Assembly (NCBI GenBank): GCA_035719105.1
Contig: DASTGN010000008.1
Coordinates: 1-64,000 of the forward strand
From: UBA8389 sp035719105
GTDB lineage: Bacteria > Bacteroidota > Bacteroidia > Bacteroidales > UBA1402
Reading direction: 5' to 3'
Length of the DNA: 64,000 nt
The notes below the pieces were generated by a model. It saw only the letters and a program-made list of their open reading frames with translations, was not told the DNA's origin and made no database searches. Below, piece after piece: positions 36,115 to 44,762 of the stretch; the first letter of the stretch is position 1; every line of letters begins with the position of its first letter. Position numbers and translations under genes: made by a program.

Positions 36115-37245
36115 CTATAAACGATTGGTTATTTTTTTGATGGTTTGGTCTTTCCAGGTTGAGAAATCACCGATGAAGATGTGCTTTCTGGCTTCTCCAA
36201 CCAACCAGAGATAAAAAGCAAGGTTGTGAATGGAAGCGATTTGCAGCCCAAGCAATTCATCTGAAATAAACAAATGTCGAAGATAAGCCTTGGAATATAA
36301 GGTATCCACCGTAGCTGTACCTTCCGGATCGATGGGAGAAAAATCGTCCACCCATTTATGGTTGCGCATGTTCATGATGCCGTTGCGAGTGAACAACATA
36401 CCGTTTCGACCGTTGCGAGTGGGCATGACACAGTCAAACATGTCAACACCTCTTTCAATGCCCTCCAACAGATTTGCAGGAGTGCCGACGCCCATCAGAT
36501 ACCTCGGTTTGTCCTTTGGAAGTATTTCATTGACCAATTCGATCATTTCATACATTTTTTCGGTGGGTTCGCCTACTGCAAGTCCACCGATGGCATTGCC
36601 TTCCCTACCCTTCGAAGCAATAAATTCTGCCGATCGTTTGCGAAGATCCGGATAGACACAACCTTGCACAATGGGAAACAAAGACTGATGATAGCCGTAT
36701 TTGGGCTCCGTATGATCGAAACGGTCGATGCAGCGGTCCAACCAGCGATGGGTCATTGCCATTGATTTGCTTGCATAGTCGAAATCGGCTGTACCTGGCG
36801 TACATTCGTCAAAGGCCATCATGATGTCAGCACCAATGGTTCGTTGGGTATCCATCACATTTTCAGGGGTGAACAAATGCCTGGAGCCGTCGATGTGCGA
36901 TTGAAAAGTTGCACCCTCTTCTTTGATCTTGCGTCGATGTGCCAATGAAAACACCTGAAAACCACCACTATCGGTAAGAATGGGTTTTTTCCAGGAATTG
37001 AATTGGTGTAAACCACCAGCTCGTTCGAGTATGTCCAAGCCTGGTCTCAAATAAAGATGATAGGTGTTGCCCAGAATGATCTGCGCTTTGATTTCGTCGG
37101 CCAATTCAGTCTGATGTACTGCCTTTACCGAACCGACTGTACCCACCGGCATGAATATGGGCGTCTCAATGGGTCCGTGATCCGTTTGAATCAATCCAGC
37201 CCTTGCATTTGACTTGGTGTCCTGGGCCTGCAGCTCGAAGGTCAT
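36115..37245 (-). CDS. tgt: Queuine/preQ1 tRNA-guanine transglycosylase Tgt, no zinc cysteines
   Basis: Tgt swaps G34 for preQ1 in GUN anticodons, including tRNA-His. The 376-residue protein has the catalytic Asp in TDSGGFQVFSL and the nucleophile Asp in DCVMPTRNGRNG, plus GGLAVGEPTEKM. The region that in E. coli holds CxCxxC reads PIDPEGTATVDTLYSKAYL here, so all three zinc cysteines are missing. I start at ATG 37245: the in-frame GTG at 37263 overlaps the -7 promoter element and cannot be in the mRNA. The permease gene follows in the same operon. Confidence 0.93.
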   Translation of the reverse strand: MTFELQAQDTKSNARAGLIQTDHGPIETPIFMPVGTVGSVKAVHQTELADEIKAQIILGNTYHLYLRPGLDILERAGGLHQFNSWKKPILTDSGGFQVFSLAHRRKIKEEGATFQSHIDGSRHLFTPENVMDTQRTIGADIMMAFDECTPGTADFDYASKSMAMTHRWLDRCIDRFDHTEPKYGYHQSLFPIVQGCVYPDLRKRSAEFIASKGREGNAIGGLAVGEPTEKMYEMIELVNEILPKDKPRYLMGVGTPANLLEGIERGVDMFDCVMPTRNGRNGMLFTRNGIMNMRNHKWVDDFSPIDPEGTATVDTLYSKAYLRHLFISDELLGLQIASIHNLAFYLWLVGEARKHIFIGDFSTWKDQTIKKITNRL

Positions 37246-37262
37246 ACAGCGAATTTTGATCA

Positions 37263-37270
37263 CAAAGATA
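37263..37270 (-). promoter_or_regulatory. tgt promoter, -7 element
   Basis: TATCTTTG on the minus strand. Start near 37256, about 11 bases before the ATG. It fixes the translation start of tgt. Confidence 0.6.
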
Positions 37271-37292
37271 AGAGATTCAGGTCAAAAAAAAC

Positions 37293-37300
37293 TACCTTTG
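37293..37300 (+). promoter_or_regulatory. mntP promoter, -7 element
   Basis: TACCTTTG, exact to consensus. Start near 37307, 24 bases before the ATG; the short leader leaves no room for a yybP-ykoY Mn riboswitch. Confidence 0.6.
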
Positions 37301-37330
37301 TCGCTCTGAAATTTAAAAAAGCCAACATTC

Positions 37331-37891
37331 ATGAACCTTTCAGACATTATCCTCATTGCCATTGGGTTAGCCATGGATTGTTTTGCAGTTTCAATCGCTT
37401 GCGGCATTTCCATGAAACCTTTTCGATGGGGTCCGGCTATTCGGATTGCGGTTTTATTCGGCGTTTTCCAAGCAGGTATGCCTGTTTTAGGATGGTTGGC
37501 CGGTAGCACCTTCAAGCACCTCATTGAGTCGTTCGACCATTGGGTGGCTTTTGGAATCCTTTTTTTATTAGGTGCTCGAATGCTTTGGGAATATTTTTTC
37601 GTACATCCGGACGACAAAGTGCTTAATCCGTTCAAAAAGCGAGTGGCCCTAACCTTGGCTTTCGCCACCAGCATTGATGCATTAGCCATCGGATTGTCTT
37701 TTGCCTTCCTGCACATCCACATGGTGCAACCCATTACGACCATTGGAATTGCTTCGCTCCTATTTTCTGGTTTAGGCCTTTTTATCGGAAACCGCTACGG
37801 TCATCGGTTCAAAATTCCAGCCGAATTGTTCGGTGGGTTGGTCTTAATCGGCATCGGCATTAAAATTTTACTGGAACACCTCTCCATTTGA
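37331..37891 (+). CDS. mntP: Manganese efflux pump MntP
   Basis: A 186-residue, six-segment Mn2+ exporter of the MntP (YebN) family. Two related halves carry the conserved acidic residues: IGLAMDCFAVSIACG in the first and FATSIDALAIGLSFA in the second. Length matches E. coli MntP. Its last codons overlap the promoter of rubrerythrin, and tgt diverges from it. Confidence 0.94.
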   Translation: MNLSDIILIAIGLAMDCFAVSIACGISMKPFRWGPAIRIAVLFGVFQAGMPVLGWLAGSTFKHLIESFDHWVAFGILFLLGARMLWEYFFVHPDDKVLNPFKKRVALTLAFATSIDALAIGLSFAFLHIHMVQPITTIGIASLLFSGLGLFIGNRYGHRFKIPAELFGGLVLIGIGIKILLEHLSI

Positions 37892-37919
37892 TATCTGATA
37901 GATTTTTTATGTATCTTTG
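37887..37919 (+). promoter_or_regulatory. Rubrerythrin promoter
   Basis: TTTG (37887-37890), a 21-base spacer and TATCTTTG (37912-37919), a full consensus match. The -33 box overlaps the mntP stop codon. Start near 37926, leader about 74 bases. Confidence 0.7.
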
Positions 37920-37999
37920 AAGTAAGCATTTCGGGTAAGTCACTGATTTTCCCAAAGCTTTTTACAACTGCAAAGTATTAATTTCTAAATAGGAACAAC

Positions 38000-38578
38000 A
38001 TGGAAAAAAGTATTAAAGGTACAAAGACTGAAATCAATCTGCTCACCACTTTCGCCGGTGAATCTCAGGCACGTAATCGTTACACCTATTTTGCCAGTGT
38101 CGCAAAAAAGGAGGGTTACGAACAAATTGCTGCTATTTTTGAAGAAACCGCCCTGCAAGAAAAGGAACATGCCAAACGGATGTTCAAATATCTGGAAGGT
38201 GGAATGGTCGAAATCAAAGCCAGCTATCCTGCAGGCATGATTTCCAGCACTGCTGAAAACTTGTTGGCTGCAGCAAACGGTGAAAACGAGGAATGGACCG
38301 ACCTCTATCCTCAGTTTGCCGATGTTGCCGAAGCAGAAGGCTTCAAGGAAATCGCGGTGATGTATCGTGCCATTGCCAAAGCTGAAGCGCGCCACGAGGC
38401 TCGTTACCGCAAACTGTTGGCAAATTTGGAAAGTGGCGAAATTTTCAAACGCGAGGAAAAAGTGAAATGGGTTTGCAGAAACTGTGGATTCGTTCACGAA
38501 GGGAAATCAGCACCCAACAATTGTCCTGCTTGCAACCATCCGCAGGCATACTTCGAACTGGAAAGCGAAAATTTCTGA
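38000..38578 (+). CDS. rbr: Rubrerythrin
   Basis: A 192-residue non-haem iron protein that reduces hydrogen peroxide in anaerobes. The four-helix diiron domain has FAGESQARNRY, EETALQEKEHAKRMF and a second AIAKAEARHEARY helix with Glu and His ligands. The C-terminal rubredoxin-like domain has CRNCGFVHEG and CPACNHPQ for the FeS4 site. It suggests an anaerobic or microaerobic life style. It has its own strong promoter and converges on kup with a 5-base gap. Confidence 0.97.
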   Translation: MEKSIKGTKTEINLLTTFAGESQARNRYTYFASVAKKEGYEQIAAIFEETALQEKEHAKRMFKYLEGGMVEIKASYPAGMISSTAENLLAAANGENEEWTDLYPQFADVAEAEGFKEIAVMYRAIAKAEARHEARYRKLLANLESGEIFKREEKVKWVCRNCGFVHEGKSAPNNCPACNHPQAYFELESENF

Positions 38579-38583
38579 GGTTT

Positions 38584-40599
38584 TTAAACGTCTACGCGGG
38601 TGAATTTGACATCAGTCATTTTTACCCGCTTCAACGTTCCGAATTTGGATCGTCTGGGTACCACTTTCTCCCCTTGAATAATTTCTGATCGAGCCAATAA
38701 TGGAACTTCCTCCACAGCTACATTGGTGGAATCCAAGCCAAGATGCGTGACATCGTTCATACCGATTTTGCGAATCAGGAAAAAGAAATTCATGATAAAC
38801 CCGTGCCACTTGGCAAAGTCGTAGTCGTTGTTGGGCACCCGCTCGATGACAATGTATCTGAAATCGCTCAGGATGTTGTATTCGCGAAGTGATGGATAAT
38901 GTGAAATCAGGTCCACTTGTTTGTCTTCCATCAATTCGTGGACGATGTTGTGGAAATAAAGATTCACTTTGGTTGGAACCTTGAATCCAAGTCTTAAATC
39001 TACCCGAATAAGAACGCCTGGAATAAGCTGATGCACTTCGTATTCGGTCGTGTGTGGATCGTCAACGATGTCGACGTGCAAAATCCAATAAACATCTGCC
39101 CGCTTGGGTTGTTTTCGGAGCATGGAATATAAAATTTTATTCTCAATTTCCGGAATGTGGTTGGCGTGAGTCACGTATACCAGGTTGGAGGCGTATTTTG
39201 GAACGCTCATATCTTTAGAAAGCGCTTCGATGACCGGCAGATATTTCTTTATTTTAACAAAGGTGATAAAGCTATTTTTGATGCGTCGCCCTTTGCTCCA
39301 CGTATACATCACCAACATGAAGAATCCGGCAATCATAATGGTAATCCAACCTCCATGCGTGAACTTGGTCATATTGGCAGCCAGAAAGGACAGTTCAATG
39401 GAAAAGAAAATCAAGCCCAGCAATACCCGAACCAGTATGGAAGTCTTGTCTTTCAAATAGAACATCAACAAAATGGAAGTCATCAACATAGCCAAAGTGA
39501 TGGATAAACCATAAGCTGCTTCCATGCCGGTGGATTTCCTAAAATACAATACAATGAAACAACAACCGATGTAAAGGATGGTATTGATCAGTGGTATGTA
39601 CATCTGACCCTTGATGTTGGTCGGATAATGAATTCGGACCTTGGGGAAAAAGTTCAATGAAATGGCTTCGGAAATAATGGTGTAGCTGCCACTAATGAGC
39701 GCCTGACTGGCGATGATAGCTGCTGCTGTCGCAACCAAAATCCCTGGGACCAGAAACCACTCCGGCATGATGGCATAAAAAGGATTGACAGAGCTGGTGA
39801 CTTCGGTGGGATGAGAAAGAATCCAAGCGCCTTGACCGAAATAGTTCAGCAAAAGCGATGATTTGACAAAAATCCAGGAGATTCGAATATTTTTAATTCC
39901 ACAATGACCAAGGTCTGAATACAAGGCTTCAGCACCAGTAGTACACAGAAAGACAGCCCCTAACAAAATCAGCGCGTTCGGAAAATGAACCAATATTTGG
40001 TAGGCATAATACGGATTGATGGCCTTCAGTACAGTCGGTTGCTGGATAATTTGCGAGAATCCCAGAATTGCCAACATGGAAAACCAAAACAACATCATGG
40101 GGCCAAAAGATTTACCCAAAAAATTCGTACCAAACTGTTGAACGACAAATAACAGCGTAATGATGGCAAGTACTACCGCTACAACGGGCAATTGCGGATC
40201 TAAAATGCGAAGTCCTTCAACGGCAGAAGTGACCGTGATGGCCGGTGTAATGATGCCATCGGCAAGCAGTGCGCAGGCACCGATAATGGCGATGAGGTAA
40301 AGCCATTTGTTCTCCTTTTTGACTAAAGCAAACAGGGAAAGAATTCCCCCTTCACCTTTGTTATCGGCTTTAAGGGTAATTAAGATGTATTTAAACGTGG
40401 TTTGAAGAGTCAGTGTCCAAAAGACACAAGAAATAGCACCCAAAACGAAGGCTTCATCGATATAAGCAGTACCATTCAGGATGGCCCGAATGGTGTAAAG
40501 TGGAGAAGTTCCTACATCTCCGTAAACGATGCCAAGTGTAATGAGTAATCCGGCCATTGATAGCTTCGAAGCATGGCCGGCATGAATGGTTTGTTTCAT
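38584..40599 (-). CDS. kup: Potassium uptake protein Kup
   Basis: A 671-residue K+:H+ symporter with 12 membrane segments. The start LAGLLITLGIVYGDVGTSPLY-like (here MAGLLITLGIVYGDVG) is the family signature; the hydrophobic part ends near residue 440 and a cytoplasmic C-terminal domain follows. I use the ATG at 40599, because the open frame back to 40623 overlaps the -7 element; the start at Met near 40557 is also possible. With the ATG at 40599 the leader would be only about three bases. Confidence 0.94.
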   Translation of the reverse strand: MKQTIHAGHASKLSMAGLLITLGIVYGDVGTSPLYTIRAILNGTAYIDEAFVLGAISCVFWTLTLQTTFKYILITLKADNKGEGGILSLFALVKKENKWLYLIAIIGACALLADGIITPAITVTSAVEGLRILDPQLPVVAVVLAIITLLFVVQQFGTNFLGKSFGPMMLFWFSMLAILGFSQIIQQPTVLKAINPYYAYQILVHFPNALILLGAVFLCTTGAEALYSDLGHCGIKNIRISWIFVKSSLLLNYFGQGAWILSHPTEVTSSVNPFYAIMPEWFLVPGILVATAAAIIASQALISGSYTIISEAISLNFFPKVRIHYPTNIKGQMYIPLINTILYIGCCFIVLYFRKSTGMEAAYGLSITLAMLMTSILLMFYLKDKTSILVRVLLGLIFFSIELSFLAANMTKFTHGGWITIMIAGFFMLVMYTWSKGRRIKNSFITFVKIKKYLPVIEALSKDMSVPKYASNLVYVTHANHIPEIENKILYSMLRKQPKRADVYWILHVDIVDDPHTTEYEVHQLIPGVLIRVDLRLGFKVPTKVNLYFHNIVHELMEDKQVDLISHYPSLREYNILSDFRYIVIERVPNNDYDFAKWHGFIMNFFFLIRKIGMNDVTHLGLDSTNVAVEEVPLLARSEIIQGEKVVPRRSKFGTLKRVKMTDVKFTRVDV

Positions 40600-40608
40600 A
40601 ATTTTGCG

Positions 40609-40616
40609 CAAAGATA
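40609..40616 (-). promoter_or_regulatory. kup promoter, -7 element
   Basis: TATCTTTG on the minus strand, start near 40602. A TTTG lies 23 bases further upstream. The mRNA would be nearly leaderless. Confidence 0.55.
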
Positions 40617-40668
40617 AAGTCATTTCAACGGGAATCCTTCAAAATTGATAAAAAATTTGAATAATCCA

Positions 40669-40698
40669 TTTGCAAGTTAAAAAATGTAGTTACTTTAG
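40669..40698 (+). promoter_or_regulatory. Promoter of the MltF-like gene
   Basis: TTTG (40669-40672), 18 bases, TACTTTAG (40691-40698; one mismatch). Start near 40705, 11 bases before the ATG. Confidence 0.5.
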
Positions 40699-40715
40699 AG
40701 TTAGAAAAGGCACCT

Positions 40716-42173
40716 ATGCACGTAAAAAAACACCTGAGATTAAAAATAAATTTACGGATGATCGGCCTATTTTTGGCTGTTCTTCTTATCGGAATCGGCT
40801 ACCGGGAATTCAAAAAGATTCAGGAACGGAAAAAACTCATCGATCTACCACAAATTCATGTGCAGGGTGAGTTGCGTGCGCTCACGCTGTACAGCCCTAC
40901 CTCCTATTTTATATATCGAGACAAGGAAATGGGCTATGAATATGAGCTTTGTTCGATGTTGGCCAACGATTTGGGATTGCATTTGAAGATGATCGTGGCT
41001 CCAAATCCAGTCACCATGATGCGCATGCTGGAACATGGTGAAGGTGATATGATTGCTTATAACATGCCCATTACCAACGAGAACAACAGTCGTTTTCAAT
41101 ATTGTGGACGTGAATTCTTGACCCATCAGGTATTGGTTCAGCAAAAAAAACAACCGATTGATATGGTTCGAAGTGTGACTGGATTGATTGGTAAAACGGT
41201 CGTTGTTCATAAAAACAGTCGCTACTTAACTCGTTTGGAAAGCCTGAACCAGGAATTGGGCGGTGGAATAAAAATTCAAGCCATTCCACACGACAGTTTC
41301 ACGGTAGAAGATTTGATTGGTCAAGTGGCAACCGGTCAGATTGAATATACCGTCGCAAACAACAACATTGCCCAGTTCAACAGTACCTTTTATAAAAACA
41401 TCAACACCAGTTTGGCCATTAGTTTCTCACAGCGATCTTCATGGATGGTTCGGAAAACCTCACCAAAGCTTGGGTCTGCGATTGACAGATGGTTCAGAGA
41501 AAACATGTATACGGATAAATATCAGGAAGTTACACAACGATATTTCTCATCTGGCAAAAATACCTCCACTTTGGTTTCCACCGCTTTGTTCCCAGGGAAA
41601 AAGGGTCAATTGTCTATTTACGACGGATTATTCAAGAAATATGGTGCGGAAATTGGTTGGGACTGGAGAATGTTGGCTTCAATTGCTTATCAAGAATCGA
41701 ATTTTGACGCTTCTGCCATTAATTGGACGGGAGCCAGCGGTTTGATGCAAATCATGCCCAAAACAGCCCGAGCGGTAGGGGTTAGCAGAGACAGTTTGTT
41801 TATACCCAACTATAATGTATTGGCGGCAGCACGCTTGTTGAAAATCTATGAACGGAATTTTGCCATCATCTCAAACAACGAGCAACGGATCAAAATGACT
41901 TTGGCAGCCTATAATTGCGGTTTGGGCCATGTCACCGATGCTAGGGCGCTGACTCGCAAACATGGTCTGAATCCCTTTAAATGGGAGGACAACGTTCGGA
42001 CGTTCATTCTCTTGAAAAGTCAACCGAAATATTACGAGGATAGAGTATGCAAATCGGGTTACCTGAGGGGTACTGAAACGGTTGCTTTTGTGTCTGAAGT
42101 ATGGAAAAGGTACAATGAATACCTGAGAATGGTTCCAGAAAAATCCATTCCAAAAAAAGCCCGAAAACATTAA
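40716..42173 (+). CDS. mltF: Membrane-bound lytic murein transglycosylase F-like
   Basis: A 485-residue peptidoglycan lyase. Residues 12-30 form a signal anchor. Residues about 45-280 form a solute-binding (SBP type 3) domain, with LTLYSPTSYFIY and DMIAYNMPIT. Residues about 300-450 form the SLT domain with the catalytic Glu in AYQESNFDASAINW, followed by GASGLMQIMPKTA and LAAYNCGLGHV. This two-domain layout is that of MltF. It is convergent with the PBP1A gene; a shared terminator begins inside its last codons. Confidence 0.93.
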   Translation: MHVKKHLRLKINLRMIGLFLAVLLIGIGYREFKKIQERKKLIDLPQIHVQGELRALTLYSPTSYFIYRDKEMGYEYELCSMLANDLGLHLKMIVAPNPVTMMRMLEHGEGDMIAYNMPITNENNSRFQYCGREFLTHQVLVQQKKQPIDMVRSVTGLIGKTVVVHKNSRYLTRLESLNQELGGGIKIQAIPHDSFTVEDLIGQVATGQIEYTVANNNIAQFNSTFYKNINTSLAISFSQRSSWMVRKTSPKLGSAIDRWFRENMYTDKYQEVTQRYFSSGKNTSTLVSTALFPGKKGQLSIYDGLFKKYGAEIGWDWRMLASIAYQESNFDASAINWTGASGLMQIMPKTARAVGVSRDSLFIPNYNVLAAARLLKIYERNFAIISNNEQRIKMTLAAYNCGLGHVTDARALTRKHGLNPFKWEDNVRTFILLKSQPKYYEDRVCKSGYLRGTETVAFVSEVWKRYNEYLRMVPEKSIPKKARKH

Positions 42174-42187
42174 TCTTCGGGCTTTTA
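42152..42187. terminator. Bidirectional terminator
   Basis: GCCCGAA (42159-42165) and TTCGGGC (42176-42182) form the stem, flanked by seven A and by TTTTA. It overlaps the mltF stop and serves PBP1A from the other side. Confidence 0.7.
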
Positions 42188-42194
42188 CTTTGGT

Positions 42195-44627
42195 TTAAAG
42201 GTTGTCGAAAACGCTGATACCGCCAGCGTCTGCATTATCGTCCGGATTTGCTGCAGGTTCGTTGCCCGAACAATTATATTCCATGCCCGGAGGCACCATG
42301 AACTTATCGCTTTGGGTAACACCACATTTTGGATCTGCATATACTTTTTTCATAAACAAAGCCCAAATGGGCAATGCCATGGCTGAACCCTGTCCTTCGT
42401 TGGTGAAGTCAAAATGAATGTCCCGTTCTTCGCCACCGACCCAAACACCTCCGACCAAGTGTGGGGTAACGCCCATAAACCAACCATCGGAATTGTTTTG
42501 AGTCGTACCCGTTTTACCACCCATTTGAGCAGTAATACCATATTTCGAGTTGCGAAGCCTCAAACCGGTTCCCTGATCGACCACAGCACGAATCATGGAA
42601 AGCATCTTATACGAAGTTTCTTCACTGAACACTTCGGACATCTGTGGTGAAAAATGCGCCAAAATGTTGCCGTTTTTATCTTCAATTCGCGTCACAAAAA
42701 GCGGTTGCGTCTTGATTCCACGGTTGGCAAAACTGGTATAGGCACTCACCATTTCTCCGACAGATGCATCGCATGTTCCGACACAAAGAGATACGACCGG
42801 GTCTAATTGACCATTTAGCCCAAATGAACGGAGCATCCGAACAAAGGTATAGGGCGAGTATTGACTCATCACATATGCTGAAATCCAGTTGTTTGAATTG
42901 GCCAACCCCCATCTCAAGGTTACGATTTCACCGACTCTGGATTTACTTGCATTTCTGGGTGTCCAGGCGGCACCTGTTTCGGTTGTAATGGTTGTAGGTA
43001 CGTTTCTGACTTTGTCACAAGGCGAATGACCTTCTTCCATAGCCATGGAGTACAGATAGGGCTTGATGGTTGAACCCACCTGACGTCGACCCATCATGAC
43101 CATGTCGTATTGAAAAGGTGTGAACGAAACACCGCCCACATAGGCACGAACAGCGCCATTCAATGGATCCATGGCCATAAAGCCGGCTCTCAGGAAAAAT
43201 TTGTGGTAACGAATGGAATCGATGGGAGACATGATGGTGTCCTTCATTCCATGAATGGTGTAAACAACCATTTCCACTTTGGTTCTAAAAGCACGATTGA
43301 TCTGAGATTCCGTATATCCGGATGCTTTCATGACCCTATATCGTTCAGATTGCATCACGCTGCGACGCATAATGTTGTCAATCTGTTCGTTAGTAAGGTT
43401 CTTGGTATATGGTCCATAACTCCTGCCCTTCTTTTCCTTGAAAAACAAACCCTGCAGGTAGGTAATGTGTTCCGATACAGCATCCTCGGCATATTGCTGC
43501 ATACGCGAATCGATGGTGGTGTAAATTTTCAGTCCATCTGTATAAAGATTGTAACTGGACCCATCCTCCTTCGAATTTTTGTTGCACCAGCCGTAGAGTG
43601 GATTAGTTTCCCAAGCCAACGAATCGTCACTGTAATTCTGCTGTTGCCAGTCTGCATAGTCACTGCGGTGAGGTTTGCTTTTGATCATGATTTGACGGAG
43701 GTATTCCCTGAAATAGGGCGCCAACCCCTCTTTGTGATCTACCCGATGGAATTTGAGCACTATTGGCAAGGCCTGAGCAGAGTCGCATTGTGCCCGAGTC
43801 AGGAAGTCGGCTTTGCGCATTTGATCCAAAACGGTGTTTCGACGATCACGGGCGCGTTCCGGATGCTTGAGCGGGTTGTAGTAATTCGAATTCTTACACA
43901 TGCCCACCAATGTGGCCGATTGGACCAAATCCAACTTGTCCGGAGTCACACCGAAATAAACGTATGCTGCCGTCTTGATTCCCACCGCATTATACAAAAA
44001 ATCATACTGATTCAAGTACATGGCCAGAATTTCTTCTTTGGTGTAAAAACGTTCCAATTGAACGGCGATAACCCATTCGATGGGTTTTTGAAGTGCCCTT
44101 TGAAAAACGTTCTCAGCCTGAGGCGTGTATAATTGTTTGGCTAATTGTTGGGAAAGCGTGGAGCCGCCTCCAGCATTTTTATTAAACAACAAGACGCGTT
44201 TGAACAAGGCGCGAAAAAGGGCCTTCATGTCGATGCCGGAATGGTTTTTAAACCGTACGTCCTCCGTTGCGATCAATGCGTTTACTAAGTTGGGGGAAAT
44301 CTGATCGTAGGTAACCGGCACCCGATTACCGCTTGATCCATAATAATAGGTGCTCAACATGACCCCATCCGCTGAAAGAACTTCGGTCGCCAACTTGTTC
44401 TTGGGGTTTTCAAGTTCTTCAATGGGAGGCATATAACCAACAAAGCCATTGGCTATCAAGACAAACATCAATACGAGGAGAACCAGGCCGATGCCGGCAA
44501 CCCACCACAACATTTTAATAATTTTGCTCACGATGCTGTTGTCTACTTTTTTATCGAGAAAATCTCCGGTGGATTTTCGAAGGTTCTTATGTGCCTTGTT
44601 GAAAGAGGATTTGTTGATTTGAGCCAT
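42195..44627 (-). CDS. mrcA: Penicillin-binding protein 1A (transglycosylase/transpeptidase)
   Basis: A bifunctional cell-wall synthase of about 810 residues. One membrane segment (FVLIANGFVGYMP region) precedes the GT51 domain with EDVRFKNHSGID and GGGSTLSQQLAKQLY, then the transpeptidase domain with VGSTIKPY (Ser-x-x-Lys), SNN and GKTGTTQNN. The C-terminal tail is acidic and Asn-rich. The frame opens with a GTG at 44696, but that codon overlaps the -7 element TACCTTTG, so I take the next ATG (MAQINKSS) at 44627. Confidence 0.95.
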   Translation of the reverse strand: MAQINKSSFNKAHKNLRKSTGDFLDKKVDNSIVSKIIKMLWWVAGIGLVLLVLMFVLIANGFVGYMPPIEELENPKNKLATEVLSADGVMLSTYYYGSSGNRVPVTYDQISPNLVNALIATEDVRFKNHSGIDMKALFRALFKRVLLFNKNAGGGSTLSQQLAKQLYTPQAENVFQRALQKPIEWVIAVQLERFYTKEEILAMYLNQYDFLYNAVGIKTAAYVYFGVTPDKLDLVQSATLVGMCKNSNYYNPLKHPERARDRRNTVLDQMRKADFLTRAQCDSAQALPIVLKFHRVDHKEGLAPYFREYLRQIMIKSKPHRSDYADWQQQNYSDDSLAWETNPLYGWCNKNSKEDGSSYNLYTDGLKIYTTIDSRMQQYAEDAVSEHITYLQGLFFKEKKGRSYGPYTKNLTNEQIDNIMRRSVMQSERYRVMKASGYTESQINRAFRTKVEMVVYTIHGMKDTIMSPIDSIRYHKFFLRAGFMAMDPLNGAVRAYVGGVSFTPFQYDMVMMGRRQVGSTIKPYLYSMAMEEGHSPCDKVRNVPTTITTETGAAWTPRNASKSRVGEIVTLRWGLANSNNWISAYVMSQYSPYTFVRMLRSFGLNGQLDPVVSLCVGTCDASVGEMVSAYTSFANRGIKTQPLFVTRIEDKNGNILAHFSPQMSEVFSEETSYKMLSMIRAVVDQGTGLRLRNSKYGITAQMGGKTGTTQNNSDGWFMGVTPHLVGGVWVGGEERDIHFDFTNEGQGSAMALPIWALFMKKVYADPKCGVTQSDKFMVPPGMEYNCSGNEPAANPDDNADAGGISVFDNL

Positions 44628-44695
44628 TTTTTCGAACGTTTTTACAGACGAGCGAGGCCTTTTCACAGAAGCGATAAAGGCTGTTATTCTTTTCA

Positions 44696-44703
44696 CAAAG
44701 GTA
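44696..44703 (-). promoter_or_regulatory. PBP1A promoter, -7 element
   Basis: TACCTTTG on the minus strand, start near 44689, leader about 62 bases to the ATG at 44627. Confidence 0.55.
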
Positions 44704-44726
44704 TGTTTTTCTTTTAAAAGTTTTCG

Positions 44727-44734
44727 TACTTTTG
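44727..44734 (+). promoter_or_regulatory. pyrB promoter, -7 element
   Basis: TACTTTTG, exact to consensus. Start near 44741, 22 bases before the pyrB ATG; too short for an attenuator of the enterobacterial pyrBI kind. Confidence 0.6.
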
Positions 44735-44762
44735 CAGAAACCCTAACATAGAATCTGCCGGT

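Noticed and set aside
37246..37263. GTG at 37263 as the tgt start
   Set aside because: It is part of the -7 element, so it would lie upstream of the transcript; the ATG at 37245 is used.
37261..37330. A yybP-ykoY Mn riboswitch before mntP
   Set aside because: The predicted leader is only about 24 bases, too short for the fold.
43110..44132. 340-residue open frame opposite PBP1A, and other long frames opposite lon, gcvP and tgt
   Set aside because: They are shadow frames of genes with clear protein families; no promoter, Shine-Dalgarno or domain supports them.
44628..44696. GTG at 44696 as the PBP1A start
   Set aside because: It overlaps the -7 element TACCTTTG; the ATG at 44627 gives a normal N-terminus.
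44735..44762. A pyrBI-type attenuator
   Set aside because: The pyrB leader is about 22 bases with no hairpin and no pyrimidine-rich leader peptide.
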